From contig NZ_CP015579.1 in assembly GCF_002163585.1 (NCBI RefSeq), forward strand, positions 2,294,001-2,358,000: a stretch of 64,000 bases of DNA. The letters run 5' to 3'. Both the position numbers and the translations under genes were made by a program. This stretch comes from Tatumella citrea. GTDB lineage: Bacteria > Pseudomonadota > Gammaproteobacteria > Enterobacterales > Enterobacteriaceae. The notes under the pieces were generated by a model. That model searched no databases. It saw nothing but the letters and a program-made list of their open reading frames with translations, and was not told the origin of the DNA. This document shows positions 36,820 through 46,854 of this stretch, in pieces (within the stretch, counting starts at the first letter, position 1; each line of letters begins with the position of its first letter).

Positions 36820-38250
36820 ATGACCGCTATCAGTAATCTGGATATCAGCAGTAATCTCAACCTGACTGATCTGTACAATAATCTGCAATCAGCAGAACAG
36901 GCTAAGCTGACCCCCATTACCAATGAAGCTACTGCCTGTAAAAACAAAATTTCCGCCTTTGGTCAGTTACAAAGTAGCCTGCAGAATCTGCAATCCGCTA
37001 TTGATGCGCTGACCAAAACCACTACCTTTAATGCCACGGCCGTCACCAGCAACAATCTGTCATTTTCTGCATCAACCGACAGCAGTGCTATCCCGGGTAA
37101 TTACCAGATAAAAGTGACACAACTGGCCACTGCACAGTCATTACTGTCCGGAAAAATCAGTAGCAGTGATACTGCGCTGGGTAGTTCAGACAGTGGCAGT
37201 CGTACGCTGACTCTGCAGACCGGTCAGGGCAGCCCGGTGACACTGACCCTGACAGATAAACAGACCTCGCTGAGTGGTATTGTCGATGCCATCAACCAGA
37301 GTGGTGCCGGCATTAACGCCACCAGCATCCGCGCCGCTGACGGGGAATATTATCTCAGCCTGACGGCTAAAGATTCCGGCGAGGGTAATGATATCTCGGT
37401 GAGCGTTAGCGGAGATGACCAGTTACAAAGCGTGATTGGATACTCTGCTGCGGACAGCAGTTCAGCCCTGCATCAGACCCGTGCTGCGCAAAATACAAAA
37501 CTAACCGTAAATGGTATCGCTATCGACAGTAAGAGCAATACCGTCACCAACGCTCCGTCCGGGGTTACACTCAGTCTGAAATCGGTGTCGCAAACAGAAG
37601 AGACTCTGGAGATTGGGAATAACACCGATGATACAGTAAAAGCGGTTAAAAACTGGGTAACCGCTTATAACAAATTGCAATCCACTATCGCCAGCCTGAC
37701 CAGCTTCTCAGGAACCGACACAGCCAGCACGGACTCAACCTCAAATGGCCCGTTAATTGGCGATGGCACCGTGCGAAATATCCAGGTCCGGTTGCAGTCA
37801 ATGCTGACTCAGCCTCAACAGGGTGCTTATTCAATTCTGGCACAGCTTGGTATCAGCATGGACCCAAACGTGCAGGCCGATGGCTCGACTGGCATCCTGA
37901 CGGTCGATGACAGCAAGCTGAATGATGCCCTGCAAAGTAATCCGCAGGCAGTCATCAGTTTCTTTACCGGTGATGGTAAAACCAGCGGCTTTGCCACCGC
38001 GATGAACAATACTCTCAGTGATATGTTAAATGACAGCGTCGGAAATAAAGGGATGCTGGCAAATGCTATCGATTCTCTGAACAGTAATTATGAAGATCTC
38101 AGCAAACGTTACGACAGTATGCAGTCGGGAATAGACAGCACAATGGCCCGTTACAAGACTCAGTTTACGCAGCTGAATAAACTGATGTCGCAGATGGATC
38201 AGACCAAGCAATATCTGACATCGCAGTTTGATAATTCATCGGATAAATAA
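36820..38250 (+). CDS. fliD: FliD filament cap (HAP2)
   Basis: Caps the growing filament and folds flagellin subunits into place. At 476 aa it is family-sized (E. coli 468). The coiled-coil ends are conserved (NLQSAEQAKLTPITNEATACKN at the start; YKTQFTQLNKLMSQMDQTKQYLTSQFD at the end). The variable middle domains lie between. CAGGA precedes the ATG. First gene of fliDST; fliS starts 11 bp later. Confidence 0.97.
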   Translation: MTAISNLDISSNLNLTDLYNNLQSAEQAKLTPITNEATACKNKISAFGQLQSSLQNLQSAIDALTKTTTFNATAVTSNNLSFSASTDSSAIPGNYQIKVTQLATAQSLLSGKISSSDTALGSSDSGSRTLTLQTGQGSPVTLTLTDKQTSLSGIVDAINQSGAGINATSIRAADGEYYLSLTAKDSGEGNDISVSVSGDDQLQSVIGYSAADSSSALHQTRAAQNTKLTVNGIAIDSKSNTVTNAPSGVTLSLKSVSQTEETLEIGNNTDDTVKAVKNWVTAYNKLQSTIASLTSFSGTDTASTDSTSNGPLIGDGTVRNIQVRLQSMLTQPQQGAYSILAQLGISMDPNVQADGSTGILTVDDSKLNDALQSNPQAVISFFTGDGKTSGFATAMNNTLSDMLNDSVGNKGMLANAIDSLNSNYEDLSKRYDSMQSGIDSTMARYKTQFTQLNKLMSQMDQTKQYLTSQFDNSSDK

Positions 38251-38261
38251 GGAGCAGGCGG

Positions 38262-38654
38262 GTGAATACAATGACCGGTGCCAATGCGTATGCCAGGGTC
38301 AGTGTTGAGAGTGCCGTTCTCAGTGCCGATCAGACACAGCTTACCACCTTATTGTTTGACGGTGCGCTGGGTGCCCTCGCCCGCGCAAAATTATGTATCG
38401 GCAGTGGTGACATTGCTGCCCGGGGCCATAACCTGTCAAAAGCGATGGATATTATCGACAACGGCCTGAAAAGGCCGTTGCAGGAGTGGCCGGAGGATCC
38501 GCTGGCACAGCAACTCACGTCGCTTTATGACTACATCATCTACCGACTACTGCAGGCTAATCTGCATCAGGATATTGCCGCTGTCAGTGAAGCAGAAACC
38601 CTGTTGGGGGATATTGCCAGTGGCTGGAAACAAAGTCTGCAAACCGTCAGCTAG
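38262..38654 (+). CDS. fliS: FliS flagellin chaperone
   Basis: Binds the C-terminal end of FliC in the cytoplasm and stops premature polymerisation. The 130-aa helical protein shows NAYARVSVESAVLSADQTQL and LFDGALGALARAK as in E. coli FliS. A GTG start at 38262 is preferred because AAGGAG lies 8 nt before it; an in-frame ATG three codons later is spaced too far. Confidence 0.95.
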   Translation: MNTMTGANAYARVSVESAVLSADQTQLTTLLFDGALGALARAKLCIGSGDIAARGHNLSKAMDIIDNGLKRPLQEWPEDPLAQQLTSLYDYIIYRLLQANLHQDIAAVSEAETLLGDIASGWKQSLQTVS

Positions 38655-38665
38655 GATAATCAACG

Positions 38666-38968
38666 ATGAATGGTTACTCAGAGTGGCTGGCAGAACTGGT
38701 CATGCTTAATCAGCAATTACAAAAGCTGGCGCAGCAGCAAGAATGGCAGGTGCTGGAGAGTTCGGTGACGGATTATCTGCTGCTGGCAGCAAATCCCCCC
38801 GTCAGCACAGCCACCGAACGGCAGCAAGGTCAGACAGGCTATCAACAGTTAATTGAAGCGCACCAGTGTCTGACCTCACTGATTAACGGTGCTCTGCAAA
38901 AGGCAGGCGAAAATCTCAGTCAGGGCCGGCAGCAGCAACAGCTACTGCAGGCCTATTTCTCTGTCTGA
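38666..38968 (+). CDS. fliT: FliT chaperone / FlhDC antagonist
   Basis: Chaperone for FliD that, once free, binds FlhC and lowers class II transcription. The 100-aa helical, Gln-rich protein is shorter than E. coli FliT (121 aa) but sits in the canonical place 11 bp after fliS. The sequence itself is poorly conserved, so the call rests on position, size and helical pattern. It ends 15 bp from converging yedD. Confidence 0.85.
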   Translation: MNGYSEWLAELVMLNQQLQKLAQQQEWQVLESSVTDYLLLAANPPVSTATERQQGQTGYQQLIEAHQCLTSLINGALQKAGENLSQGRQQQQLLQAYFSV

Positions 38969-38983
38969 CCGCAGTAACAAGGA

Positions 38984-39463
38984 TCAGCTTGCCGGGGTTG
39001 CTTCACCGTTGGCAAAGTGATTAAGCAGTAATGTCGGCTGAATATCCTGGATAACCGGCTGATCCGGGTGGCTCTCAGACTCTGCCAGTGCTTTCTGGCA
39101 TTCAATGGTTGGCTGGCTGACTTTTTTGAGTGTCAGTCCGTCATAGTGCAGAGTATCGCCGACCAGTTTCAGATGCATTGCCCGTAACTGCCGGTTGATG
39201 TTGACCATTTTGTCATCCACCATGGCCAGTTTCCCGGGTTTAGCAATCACCCGTTGCCACTGACGACAATCCAGGGTATCGCCCTGCGGGCTAATCAGTA
39301 AAGAGGCCATCGCCTGCGGGCTGATTAAACCTTTTTGCGGCCCGTCGGTTTGCCAGACACCGGCAATCCCTGCAGGTGCAGGCAGCTTCACTGCCTGCTG
39401 GTAATTGGTGATTTGCACGCAACCGGCCAGGGCCAGTACAGATAACAGCATCCATTTCTTCAT
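38984..39463 (-). CDS. yedD: YedD lipoprotein
   Basis: Predicted outer-membrane lipoprotein; the lipobox LALAGC puts the modified Cys at residue 14 (mature protein begins CVQITNY). It follows E. coli YedD closely (PAPAGIAGVWQTDGPQ, GDTLDCRQWQRVIAKPGKL) and, as in E. coli, converges on fliT. At 159 aa it has about 20 extra C-terminal residues compared with E. coli (137). The ATG at 39463 is the one with a signal peptide directly after it. Function unknown. Confidence 0.9.
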   Translation of the reverse strand: MKKWMLLSVLALAGCVQITNYQQAVKLPAPAGIAGVWQTDGPQKGLISPQAMASLLISPQGDTLDCRQWQRVIAKPGKLAMVDDKMVNINRQLRAMHLKLVGDTLHYDGLTLKKVSQPTIECQKALAESESHPDQPVIQDIQPTLLLNHFANGEATPAS

Positions 39464-39659
39464 ATTTATTCTCGGCAAGCCAGGGGGCTGAATTCGGTAA
39501 TTTGCGGCATAGTATATCGTGTCAGGGGGGGATTGCAGCCCCCTGCACATTTAAACAGGCAGTTTTTGCCGCTGAATTATCACAATCACAGACAGCTCCT
39601 GACATCCGGCAGCAGAAAAGTTACAATCCGGCGATGATTTTATTGAAACCTGAACCACG

Positions 39660-39983
39660 ATGAAAACTCCTGAACAATATTATGCCATTGCCCGTGACAT
39701 GTTTTTTTCTGCCCATCCCTCTTTTAGCGCGGCGCTGGACGAGATCAGTGAAACTGATGCACAACTGGCAGGAATGACTTTGCAACAATGCAGAGAAATG
39801 CAGGCTGAGCGTATCTACGCTGCGTTTTTGCGTCAGAAAAAACTGGATGGGATTATTTTCTCTATCCAGCTGGCAGAATCCGACAGACAGGTGGCAGCGG
39901 AAGCGATTGAAAACTATTTAAAATCTCATGCCAGTGCCCTCGGCATGACATGGGAAGAATTTTGTATTAAAAACGAACTCTGA
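39660..39983 (+). CDS. Conserved hypothetical protein (DUF6388-like)
   Basis: 107-aa acidic, mostly helical soluble protein starting MKTPEQYYAIARDMFFSAHPSF. The pattern resembles small proteins classed as DUF6388, but I hold that only loosely. No catalytic motif is visible. It is divergent from yedD and lies 116 bp upstream of the small membrane gene yniD. Confidence 0.6.
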   Translation: MKTPEQYYAIARDMFFSAHPSFSAALDEISETDAQLAGMTLQQCREMQAERIYAAFLRQKKLDGIIFSIQLAESDRQVAAEAIENYLKSHASALGMTWEEFCIKNEL

Positions 39984-40099
39984 TCCGATAATCCTCACTC
40001 TCCGCAAGTCATTCAGACCGCAACCGGTGGCAGATTGCCAGCTGCCAGCGGGTCTGATAATGTGGCCTCTGCGGGGAATGACAATCCAGGAAAAGCTAA

Positions 40100-40204
40100 A
40101 TGGCTAAGGTTATTGGTAAAAAATACGGAAAGATGATCCTTGTTCTGGTACTTATCTGTCTGGGCTTATTACTGCTGCGCTGGGCAGCGATGATCTGGGG
40201 CTAG
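40100..40204 (+). CDS. yniD: YniD-like 34-aa membrane protein
   Basis: Small single-pass membrane protein: a basic start (MAKVIGKKYGK), a helix of Ile/Leu/Val, and the end LLLLRWAAMIWG. That C-terminal LLRWAAMIWG is the same as in E. coli YniD (35 aa). AGGAAAAG precedes the ATG. In E. coli yniD sits elsewhere. The last 4 bp overlap the converging MarA-like gene. Function unknown. Confidence 0.85.
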   Translation: MAKVIGKKYGKMILVLVLICLGLLLLRWAAMIWG

Positions 40205-40581
40205 CCTGTAGCGCCTTCATTGTTGCTGGTATAGCCGTCGGGCATTGACTCACAGGAAGCGATCCTTCTGAAGGCTGCCGGAGGCAGATGATATTTTCCT
40301 GAGAACGAACGGGTAAACGATTGTTGAGATTCAAAACCATATCTCAGTGAAATTTCCATCACGGTCTCGTTGCTGTTTCGCAAATCTTCTGCCGCCCTCA
40401 TCAGTTTTTTTTCACGAATATATTTGCCCAGGCTCTGTTTCATCACCTGGTAAAACATACGCTGCAGATGCCAGCGCGAATAGCCTGAACGCTCGGCAAC
40501 CTGCTCTATTTTAAGTGGCAGATGGATGTTGTCATCGATCCAGTGAGTTAATGTCAGAATCAGTTGTTGTTTTCTGTCCAT
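40201..40581 (-). CDS. MarA/SoxS/RamA-family transcriptional activator
   Basis: 126-aa protein made almost only of the AraC-type DNA-binding domain with two helix-turn-helix units: IEQVAERSGYSRWHLQRMF and VMEISLRYGFESQQSFTRSF. It lacks a ligand domain, as in MarA, SoxS and RamA. Its WIDDNIHLPL start and LGKYIREKKL place it between MarA and RamA in appearance. The C-terminal ~17 residues (CESMPDGYTSNNEGATG) are extra. No marR or soxR partner is adjacent, so it may be controlled at transcription by an unlinked repressor. Likely role: multidrug and stress tolerance; inference. Confidence 0.85.
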   Translation of the reverse strand: MDRKQQLILTLTHWIDDNIHLPLKIEQVAERSGYSRWHLQRMFYQVMKQSLGKYIREKKLMRAAEDLRNSNETVMEISLRYGFESQQSFTRSFSGKYHLPPAAFRRIASCESMPDGYTSNNEGATG

Positions 40582-41166
40582 ATTTTCCTCATCAGCAGAT
40601 GTGATTATTATGAAGAGATTTCCTTGCAGAATTTTGTGCCAAAGGACTATTCCTTACCGGGGCATTATTCGGGCTTAAATAACAGCGACAGTAAGCGATA
40701 ATCATAATCTGAAACCGCATGAAAAATAATGCACTAAAAAATCATTAGCGCTATGAATGACATTCATAAACAACGTTTCTGAACACGGGGATTTTATGCT
40801 CACTATAGTGTACTGATAATCTCAGCCAGCTATCTGCTGAGAGGCTGGTATACACGGAGCTGCGGGGAATTTTGGCTATCTGCTGAACACGAATTATTCT
40901 AAACACAAATCAGATAAAATGGGACTATTGCAGAGAAATATTTTCACCGGTGTCAGGCAAGCATATTCGCCGCTCAATCTAAAGAATTCAGAGCAAATAA
41001 CAGCCCGTCACCCACCCTGCTTTCAGCTGAATATTTCAGAATCAAAAAAACACGATACTTCGAATGAATTCAGAAGATTATTCTGATAATTCATCAGCGA
41101 GAATTAAATTTGATTTATGATCCCGCTGTTGTTAGTTTTAAAATAACTGAACAACAGGAGCCACAT
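40582..41166. other. MarA-like / proX divergent intergenic region (585 bp)
   Basis: No gene is visible. It contains two palindromes: TATGAATG-A-CATTCATA (40752-40768) and CACTATAGTG (40801-40810). These are candidates for regulator sites of either neighbour. No sure promoter could be fixed. Confidence 0.5.
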
Positions 41167-42162
41167 GTGAATAAAAAAATAATTCTCCCTGCATTACTAT
41201 TTTCGTTTTGCGGTAGTGTCGCTGCACAGGACCAGCCAGGCAAAGGAATATCTGTTCAGGCAGTGAAAAGCCCGCTGGCTGAGGAATCTTTCCAGACTGA
41301 ATTAGTGAACCGTGCACTGGCAAAACTGGGATACGACGTGAAACCCACTCAGGAAGTGGATTACAGTGTTGCTTATGCGTCTATTGCCAGAGGCGACGCC
41401 ACTTTCTCGGCTGTTGACTGGGAACCACTTCAGTCCGCGATGTATCAGGCTGCAGGCGGCGACAAAAGCTTTTTCCGTGCCGGACCCTATATCACCGGAG
41501 CTGCACAGGGTTATTTAATTGATAAAAAAACGGCTGATAAATACCATATTACTGATATCTCCCAACTGAAAGACCCGAAAATTGCCAGACTGTTTGATAA
41601 TACCGGTGACGGCAAAGCCGGGCTTACCGGTTGTGAGCCTGGCTGGGCATGCGGTAAAGTAATTGATGCCCAGATCAAAGCTTACGGGCTGACAAATACT
41701 GTCGAACAAAACCAGGGGAGTTATTCGGCAATGATAGCGGATGTTATTTCACGCTATAAAGCCGGAAAACCAGTATTATATTATACCTGGACACCTTACT
41801 GGGTCAGTTTTGTATTAAAACCTGGCAAAGATGTTGTCTGGCTGACCGTTCCTTTTTCTGCCTCCCCGGCTGGCCAGCCCAAAGAGGACACCCGATTACC
41901 AAATGGTAAAAATTATGGCTTCAGTGTTAACACTGAAAACATTATTGCTAACAAAGCCTGGGCAGAAAAAAATCCTGCAGCGCGTAAACTATTTACTCTG
42001 ATGAAAATTCCACTTCAGGATATCAGCCGTCAGAATCTCAGCATGCATAATGGTGAAAATAGCGCTGCTGATGTTTCGGCGCAGGTTGATGGCTGGATTA
42101 AAGCGCACCAGGCAGAATTTGATGGCTGGATTAATGCAGCTAAACAGGCAGCCGCGAAGTAA
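41167..42162 (+). CDS. proX: Glycine betaine-binding protein ProX
   Basis: Periplasmic binding protein for glycine betaine and proline betaine, normally serving ProVW. A signal peptide ends at SVAAQ. Trp85, Trp160 and Trp208 have the spacing of the Trp box of E. coli ProX (W65, W140, W188 of the mature protein), and Cys156/Cys162 match its disulfide. At 331 aa it is full length. A GTG start is chosen because CAGGAG lies 6 nt upstream. No proV or proW is adjacent, so this is either an orphan or a second ProX. It has its own terminator. Confidence 0.93.
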   Translation: MNKKIILPALLFSFCGSVAAQDQPGKGISVQAVKSPLAEESFQTELVNRALAKLGYDVKPTQEVDYSVAYASIARGDATFSAVDWEPLQSAMYQAAGGDKSFFRAGPYITGAAQGYLIDKKTADKYHITDISQLKDPKIARLFDNTGDGKAGLTGCEPGWACGKVIDAQIKAYGLTNTVEQNQGSYSAMIADVISRYKAGKPVLYYTWTPYWVSFVLKPGKDVVWLTVPFSASPAGQPKEDTRLPNGKNYGFSVNTENIIANKAWAEKNPAARKLFTLMKIPLQDISRQNLSMHNGENSAADVSAQVDGWIKAHQAEFDGWINAAKQAAAK

Positions 42163-42196
42163 TTTTCCTGAGCAGACCTGCTATTCTGTCACAGCT

Positions 42197-42221
42197 AACC
42201 GCCCTTCCGGGCGGTTTTTTT
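42197..42221 (+). terminator. proX terminator
   Basis: AACCGCCC-TTCC-GGGCGGTT followed by T residues: a strong factor-independent terminator 35 bp past proX. Confidence 0.9.
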
Positions 42222-42364
42222 ACAGCCATTGATTCTTAAATTTACCAATTATCAGAACTAAACTGCCTTCGCCATCAGAGTGATTATTCTGCAGGCAGTA
42301 CCGGGGCATTTATCCGTCCCGGCACAAAGTTTTATCAGCGATTTGGCTACAGACTTCGGCTAAA

Positions 42365-42877
42365 TCAGGATGACAGGCAGTGATTGATCTGGTCTGAAAT
42401 CTGCGTGAACGCCGCCACTGTCTGTTGAGGGTTTGACCCGACCCATGAACTTAACGGACCGGTATCGGTTAACGAGCCGTTGTTGCTCTGAGCCTGTCTG
42501 ATATCACTGAACACATAGTGTACTCCACTGCTGCTGGTACTCAGATTCAGTGAATAACCGACCACAAAGGTCACCGGGTTGCCTAACGAGGTAATGTGGT
42601 ACGAAGTTGTTCCGCGGGTTGTATACAGGCTGCCAGTGATGGTTCCGTTGCTCCCACCCTCAGCACCGGATACGACTGCGACCGAACACTGCTGTAACTT
42701 TAACGCACCAGGAACGCCCTGGCCGGAGACCGGATAGTTTTTCACATACTGATAATGCCCGCTGTTATCGAGTTGTAGTCCGTTGACCGCTGCAGTTGAG
42801 TTTTTGTTGTTGCCAATGGCGGAACATCCGGATAATAACACTGCAGATAGTCCGGTGAACAAAAGTAACTTTTTCAT
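42365..42877 (-). CDS. Putative lipoprotein of unknown function
   Basis: Signal peptide with lipobox VLLSGC (Cys18), then a 150-residue Ser/Gly/Thr/Asn-rich domain (TITGSLYTTRGTTSYHITSLG, VVGYSLNLSTSSSGVHYVFSD). GAGGAGAAAGAG precedes the ATG, so expression is well supported. I do not recognise the family. The last residues include a Cys (INHCLSS) that could pair with C63. The next 750 bp upstream hold only gene debris. Confidence 0.75.
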   Translation of the reverse strand: MKKLLLFTGLSAVLLSGCSAIGNNKNSTAAVNGLQLDNSGHYQYVKNYPVSGQGVPGALKLQQCSVAVVSGAEGGSNGTITGSLYTTRGTTSYHITSLGNPVTFVVGYSLNLSTSSSGVHYVFSDIRQAQSNNGSLTDTGPLSSWVGSNPQQTVAAFTQISDQINHCLSS

Positions 42878-42961
42878 CTCTTTCTCCTCAGATAACGTTA
42901 ACTACATCCTGGAACCAAAAACTGTCAGGGGGAAGCCACACCCAACCACTTAACTGTGTAA

Positions 42962-43500
42962 TCCTGTTACCCGGCAGCGAAACCAAAAGCCGGTGCCTTG
43001 CCGGGTTATGTCGTTGAAACCGGTCGTGGGCGCTATTTAATTCACCGCATCAGCACTGAGACAGCAAATCTGTAAAAAAATCACGTCATTATCTGAAACA
43101 GAAAAGTCTCTGCAGCCAGTGACTGCTTAACATGGTCGAAAACAACCGCCCTGATCTGACCTGTCAGGTATTACCGGTAAGCACTGGCAAAACGTACTAC
43201 ATTTCACCGGGTCTTCGGATTGGCGTTACCGTGGTTATGAAGCTTTACAGGCTACAGGCAGGCCCGGCACACAGATCACTAAATCTGGCGGAGCCCGGGT
43301 CAGCGGCCGGGGAGACAGAAAGCAGGGTAGACTGCGTCAGTATCTAAAAATGAGTGGGCTCACAGGGTTTTGTGACAGTGGGATACTAATGTTTTCTGTG
43401 AATTCCCCCGCGGGGATATGTCTACCCTGGCGGAAAAGGGTTATGGCGAACCAAACCGGTTGACTACAACACGGTGATCAACGATGCCACTGAGCGCTGA
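42962..43500 (+). pseudogene. Degraded gene remnants
   Basis: Three plus-strand stretches read like protein but have no start and sit in different frames. 42962-43075 ends with ALPGYVVETGRGRYLIHRIS. 43155-43463 begins SDLSGITGKHWQNVLHFTG and runs into low-complexity text. 43402-43500 ends GKGLWRTKPVDYNTVINDAT and a stop. They may be pieces of one or two inactivated genes. I do not recognise the parent family. Within the 750-bp gap 42878-43627 nothing else is supported. Confidence 0.4.
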
Positions 43501-43627
43501 CCTGCCCGGTTATCAGGCGAATCGTATCAATAAAATACGGTTCGCTGATAATGGCAATTTCCGGCGCAGATTATTTTTATTAAAATCAGTTTTATTATTA
43601 CAGTCAGTCTCTGATAATTTTAAAATA

Positions 43628-43936
43628 TTACACTGACATATTCATGATGTCGGTATAAGCATTCACCAGTTTATTTCTGACCTGCGTCCCCAGTTGTAAT
43701 GAGAGACTTGCCTTTTGCATATTTAGCATCACATCATTGAGTGAAATATCACTGTCTCCTGCCTCAAATTTTTCCGATGTCGATACGGATTGTTGCACAT
43801 GCTGGTTAAGCTGATTAAGTGCAGAATGAAATACACTCCCAAAGGCATCCTGCTGGCTGGCCGGGGCTTTACGCCCCTCCGCCATATCGGCAACCGCCGC
43901 CATTTGTTCTGTGACCGGTGTAATTAATGAAAACAT
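43628..43936 (-). CDS. fliE: FliE MS-ring/rod junction protein
   Basis: Joins the MS ring to the rod and is an early export substrate. The 102 aa (E. coli 104) carry the typical helical end DVMLNMQKASLSLQLGTQVRNKLVNAYTDIMNMSV. It is transcribed away from fliF with a 219-bp shared control region, as in E. coli. Confidence 0.95.
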   Translation of the reverse strand: MFSLITPVTEQMAAVADMAEGRKAPASQQDAFGSVFHSALNQLNQHVQQSVSTSEKFEAGDSDISLNDVMLNMQKASLSLQLGTQVRNKLVNAYTDIMNMSV

Positions 43937-44155
43937 AATGGGTTCTCTGTAACTGAAAGTCAGGTCATTAAAGCTACCTTATTCAGAAAATAATAAAGCG
44001 GAAATATACCCCTGAAAAAACCGGCTATTTCTCCCATCATTCTACCGCGGTGGGTAAATAATGCCTTTTATTCTACCGCAACCTTACCCCGTTATTCAGG
44101 AGAAGCATGTGTTGTTAATTAAAATTAGCTCGCTTCGGGCAACCAGGGTATCGCT
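43937..44155. promoter_or_regulatory. fliE//fliF control region
   Basis: Divergent class II control region. Candidate FlhD4C2 half-sites with the AAATA core are at 43995-44008 (AAAGCGGAAATATA, plus) and 44023-44041 (minus, ending GAAATAGCC). Spacing to the consensus AAYGSN2-3AAATARCG is imperfect, so site assignment is tentative; the regulatory role follows from position. Confidence 0.35.
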
Positions 44156-45865
44156 ATGACAGTCAGCCCTACCGATATTTCAGCCACGTTTTCCGGCAAA
44201 GCACAGCAATTGCTGAACAAGTTACGGACTTCCGCAGGGATTCCGCTGATTTTTGCCGCCGCTGTTTCGGCAGCCATTATTGTCGGCCTGGTCCTGTGGG
44301 CCAGAACTCCGGACTACACCATTCTCTACAGCAATATCTCTGCACAGGATGGTGGCAGTATCATCAGCCGCCTCAGCCAGATGAATGTTCCCTACCGGCT
44401 CGAAGAGGCCAGCGGTAATATTCTGGTCCCTGTCGGTCAGGCAGGTGAAGTTCGCCTGAAACTGGTGGAACAAGGATTGCCACGAGGCGGTTCAGCCGGA
44501 TTTGAACTGCTGGATCACGAAAAGTTTGGCATCAGTCAGTTCAGTGAACAAATTAACTATCAGCGGGCACTGGAAGGCGAGTTATCCAGAACCATCGAAA
44601 GCCTTGGCGCAGTCAAAACTGCGCGGGTTCATCTGGCCATCCCGAAACCTTCGGTATTTATCCGCGATAATCAACTGCCGACGGCATCTGTCACTTTGCA
44701 GTTACAAGCGGGGCGTGCTCTGGATGAAGGCCAGGTCAATGCCATCGTGCATGTGGTTTCAAGTAGTGTCAGCCGCCTGCCCCCGGGTAATGTCACCGTG
44801 GTTGACCAGGACGGTTCGTTGCTGACCAGCGCTGCCGCCGGAGGTCAGGGAATGGACAGCACTCAGCTTAAATACACTGCGCAGATAGAACGCAATATGC
44901 GGCAGCGAATTGAGGATATTCTCGGCCCCGTGGTCGGTCGCGGTAATGTGCACGCTCAGGTAACGGCAGAAATCAATTTTGATAAGCAGGAACAAACGGA
45001 TGAGCATTACAGCCCGAACAATGACCCGGCCAGCAAAGCTATCCGTTCACAACAGTCCAGTGACAGCCGTCAGTATGGCGGAATAGGCTCAGGAGGCGTA
45101 CCCGGAGCACTGAGTAATCAGCCTACCCCGGTAGCAACCGCTCCGGTCAATCCACCGGCAACACAGACGACGACACAAAGCACAGCCGCCCCCCGCTCTG
45201 CCAGCCGCCCGGTGACAACCACACAACCTGCCGGCCAGCCACCTCAGAATCAGCAGTTGCACCAGGATTCTACCACTAACTATGAACTGGACCGGACCAT
45301 CCGTCATACAAAGTTGAATACCGGCGATATTAAACGGCTCTCGGTCGCTGTGGTGGTGAATTACAGCAGCGGAGATGACGGTAAACCTCAGGCACTGACA
45401 GAACAACAGATGCAGCAGATTACCGCACTGACCAAAGAAGCCATGGGTTTTTCAGAAAAACGCGGCGATTCTGTCAATCTGGTGAATACCCCGTTCAGTG
45501 CTGCCGATAATGATAACAGCCCGGCTTACTGGAAAACGCCGCAATTCTTCACCTTGCTACTCTCCGCAGGCCGCTGGCTGGTAGTCATCATCGTGGCATT
45601 TATCCTCTACCGCAAAACATTACGGCCGATGCTTGAACAACGCCGTGTAAACGCAGAACGCGCCAGAGAAGCAGCCGCGTTGCAGCCAGTACCTCAACCG
45701 GTGGCGGAACAAACCAGCCATGACAGTGCGTTACAGGAAACGGCCCGCAAGGCACAGCAACGAATTAACAGTGAAATTTTGAGCCAGCGTATCCGCGAAA
45801 TGTCGGATAACGATCCGCAGGTGGTTGCGCTGGTAGTCCGCGACTGGATGGGCAGTGAACTATGA
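44156..45865 (+). CDS. fliF: FliF MS-ring protein
   Basis: Forms the MS ring in the inner membrane, base for rotor and export gate. At 569 aa it is family-sized. Membrane helices lie near residues 25-48 ([20 protein letters not shown]) and 464-485 ([20 protein letters not shown]). The ring-building domains are between, with a Pro/Thr/Gln-rich insertion near 315-375. The C-terminal end ([21 protein letters not shown]) is the FliG-binding part. First gene of the operon; it overlaps fliG by 4 bp. Confidence 0.97.
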   Translation: MTVSPTDISATFSGKAQQLLNKLRTSAGIPLIFAAAVSAAIIVGLVLWARTPDYTILYSNISAQDGGSIISRLSQMNVPYRLEEASGNILVPVGQAGEVRLKLVEQGLPRGGSAGFELLDHEKFGISQFSEQINYQRALEGELSRTIESLGAVKTARVHLAIPKPSVFIRDNQLPTASVTLQLQAGRALDEGQVNAIVHVVSSSVSRLPPGNVTVVDQDGSLLTSAAAGGQGMDSTQLKYTAQIERNMRQRIEDILGPVVGRGNVHAQVTAEINFDKQEQTDEHYSPNNDPASKAIRSQQSSDSRQYGGIGSGGVPGALSNQPTPVATAPVNPPATQTTTQSTAAPRSASRPVTTTQPAGQPPQNQQLHQDSTTNYELDRTIRHTKLNTGDIKRLSVAVVVNYSSGDDGKPQALTEQQMQQITALTKEAMGFSEKRGDSVNLVNTPFSAADNDNSPAYWKTPQFFTLLLSAGRWLVVIIVAFILYRKTLRPMLEQRRVNAERAREAAALQPVPQPVAEQTSHDSALQETARKAQQRINSEILSQRIREMSDNDPQVVALVVRDWMGSEL

Positions 45866-46854
45866 CTCTTAACGGAATAGACAAAAGCGCCATTCTGATG
45901 ATGACGCTGGGAGAAGAACGGGCTGCCGAAGTTTTCCGGCACCTTAATCAACGGGAAGTACAGCATCTGAGTGCTGCGATGGCCACCATGAAGCAGGTTT
46001 CCCACCAGCAACTGACCAGCGTGTTACAGCAATTCGAAAAAGACGCCGGACAGTATTCTGCGCTCAGTATGAATAATAACGACTATTTGCGCAGCGTGCT
46101 GGTAAAAGCCCTGGGTGAAGAACGCGCCAGCAGCCTGCTGGAAGATATCCTGGATACCCGGGATACGACTTCCGGCATGGATGCTTTGAACCTGATGGAT
46201 CCCCCTTCTGCGGCCGACCTTATCCGTGAGGAGCATCCGCAGATTATCGCCACCATTCTGGTGCACCTGAAACGTTCACAGGCCGCCGACATCCTGGCTC
46301 TGTTTGATGACAGGTTACGCCACGATGTGATGTTAAGGATTGCCACCTTTGGCGGTGTTCAGCCGGCAGCACTGGCTGAACTGACCGAAGTACTGAACAA
46401 CCTGCTGGATGGCCAGAATCTTAAACGGGCCAAAATGGGGGGTGTCCGGACCGCCGCCGAGATACTTAACCTGATGAAATCACAACAGGAAGAGTCGGTT
46501 ATCGAAGCCGTACGTGAATTTGATAATGAACTGGCACAGAAAATTATTGATGAAATGTTCCTGTTCGAAAATCTGGTGGATGTGGATGACCGCAGCATTC
46601 AGCGCCTGTTACAGGAAGTCGATTCCGAACAATTACTGGTGGCTCTGAAAGGTTCCGAACAGCCGCTGCGCGATAAATTCCTGAAAAATATGTCCTCACG
46701 GGCAGCCGATATTTTACGTGATGATTTAAGCAGCCGTGGCCCGGTACGTATGTCCGCCGTGGAAACCGAACAGAAAGTGATTCTGTTGATTGTAAGAAGA
46801 CTGGCCGAAGCAGGCGATATTGTCATAGGAGGAGCCGATGAGACCTACGTCTGA
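45862..46854 (+). CDS. fliG: FliG rotor/switch protein
   Basis: Switch-complex subunit on which MotA generates torque. The 330 aa equal the usual length. The MFXF-like middle is visible ([22 protein letters not shown]), and the C-terminal torque helix has the charged residues ([20 protein letters not shown]). The ATGA overlap with fliF couples translation. The last 17 bp overlap fliH. Confidence 0.97.
   Translation: MTLNGIDKSAILMMTLGEERAAEVFRHLNQREVQHLSAAMATMKQVSHQQLTSVLQQFEKDAGQYSALSMNNNDYLRSVLVKALGEERASSLLEDILDTRDTTSGMDALNLMDPPSAADLIREEHPQIIATILVHLKRSQAADILALFDDRLRHDVMLRIATFGGVQPAALAELTEVLNNLLDGQNLKRAKMGGVRTAAEILNLMKSQQEESVIEAVREFDNELAQKIIDEMFLFENLVDVDDRSIQRLLQEVDSEQLLVALKGSEQPLRDKFLKNMSSRAADILRDDLSSRGPVRMSAVETEQKVILLIVRRLAEAGDIVIGGADETYV

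Noticed and set aside
43132-43347. 71-codon plus-strand frame in the gap before fliE
   Set aside because: The protein-like signal lies in another frame of the same DNA; treated as part of the remnant region.
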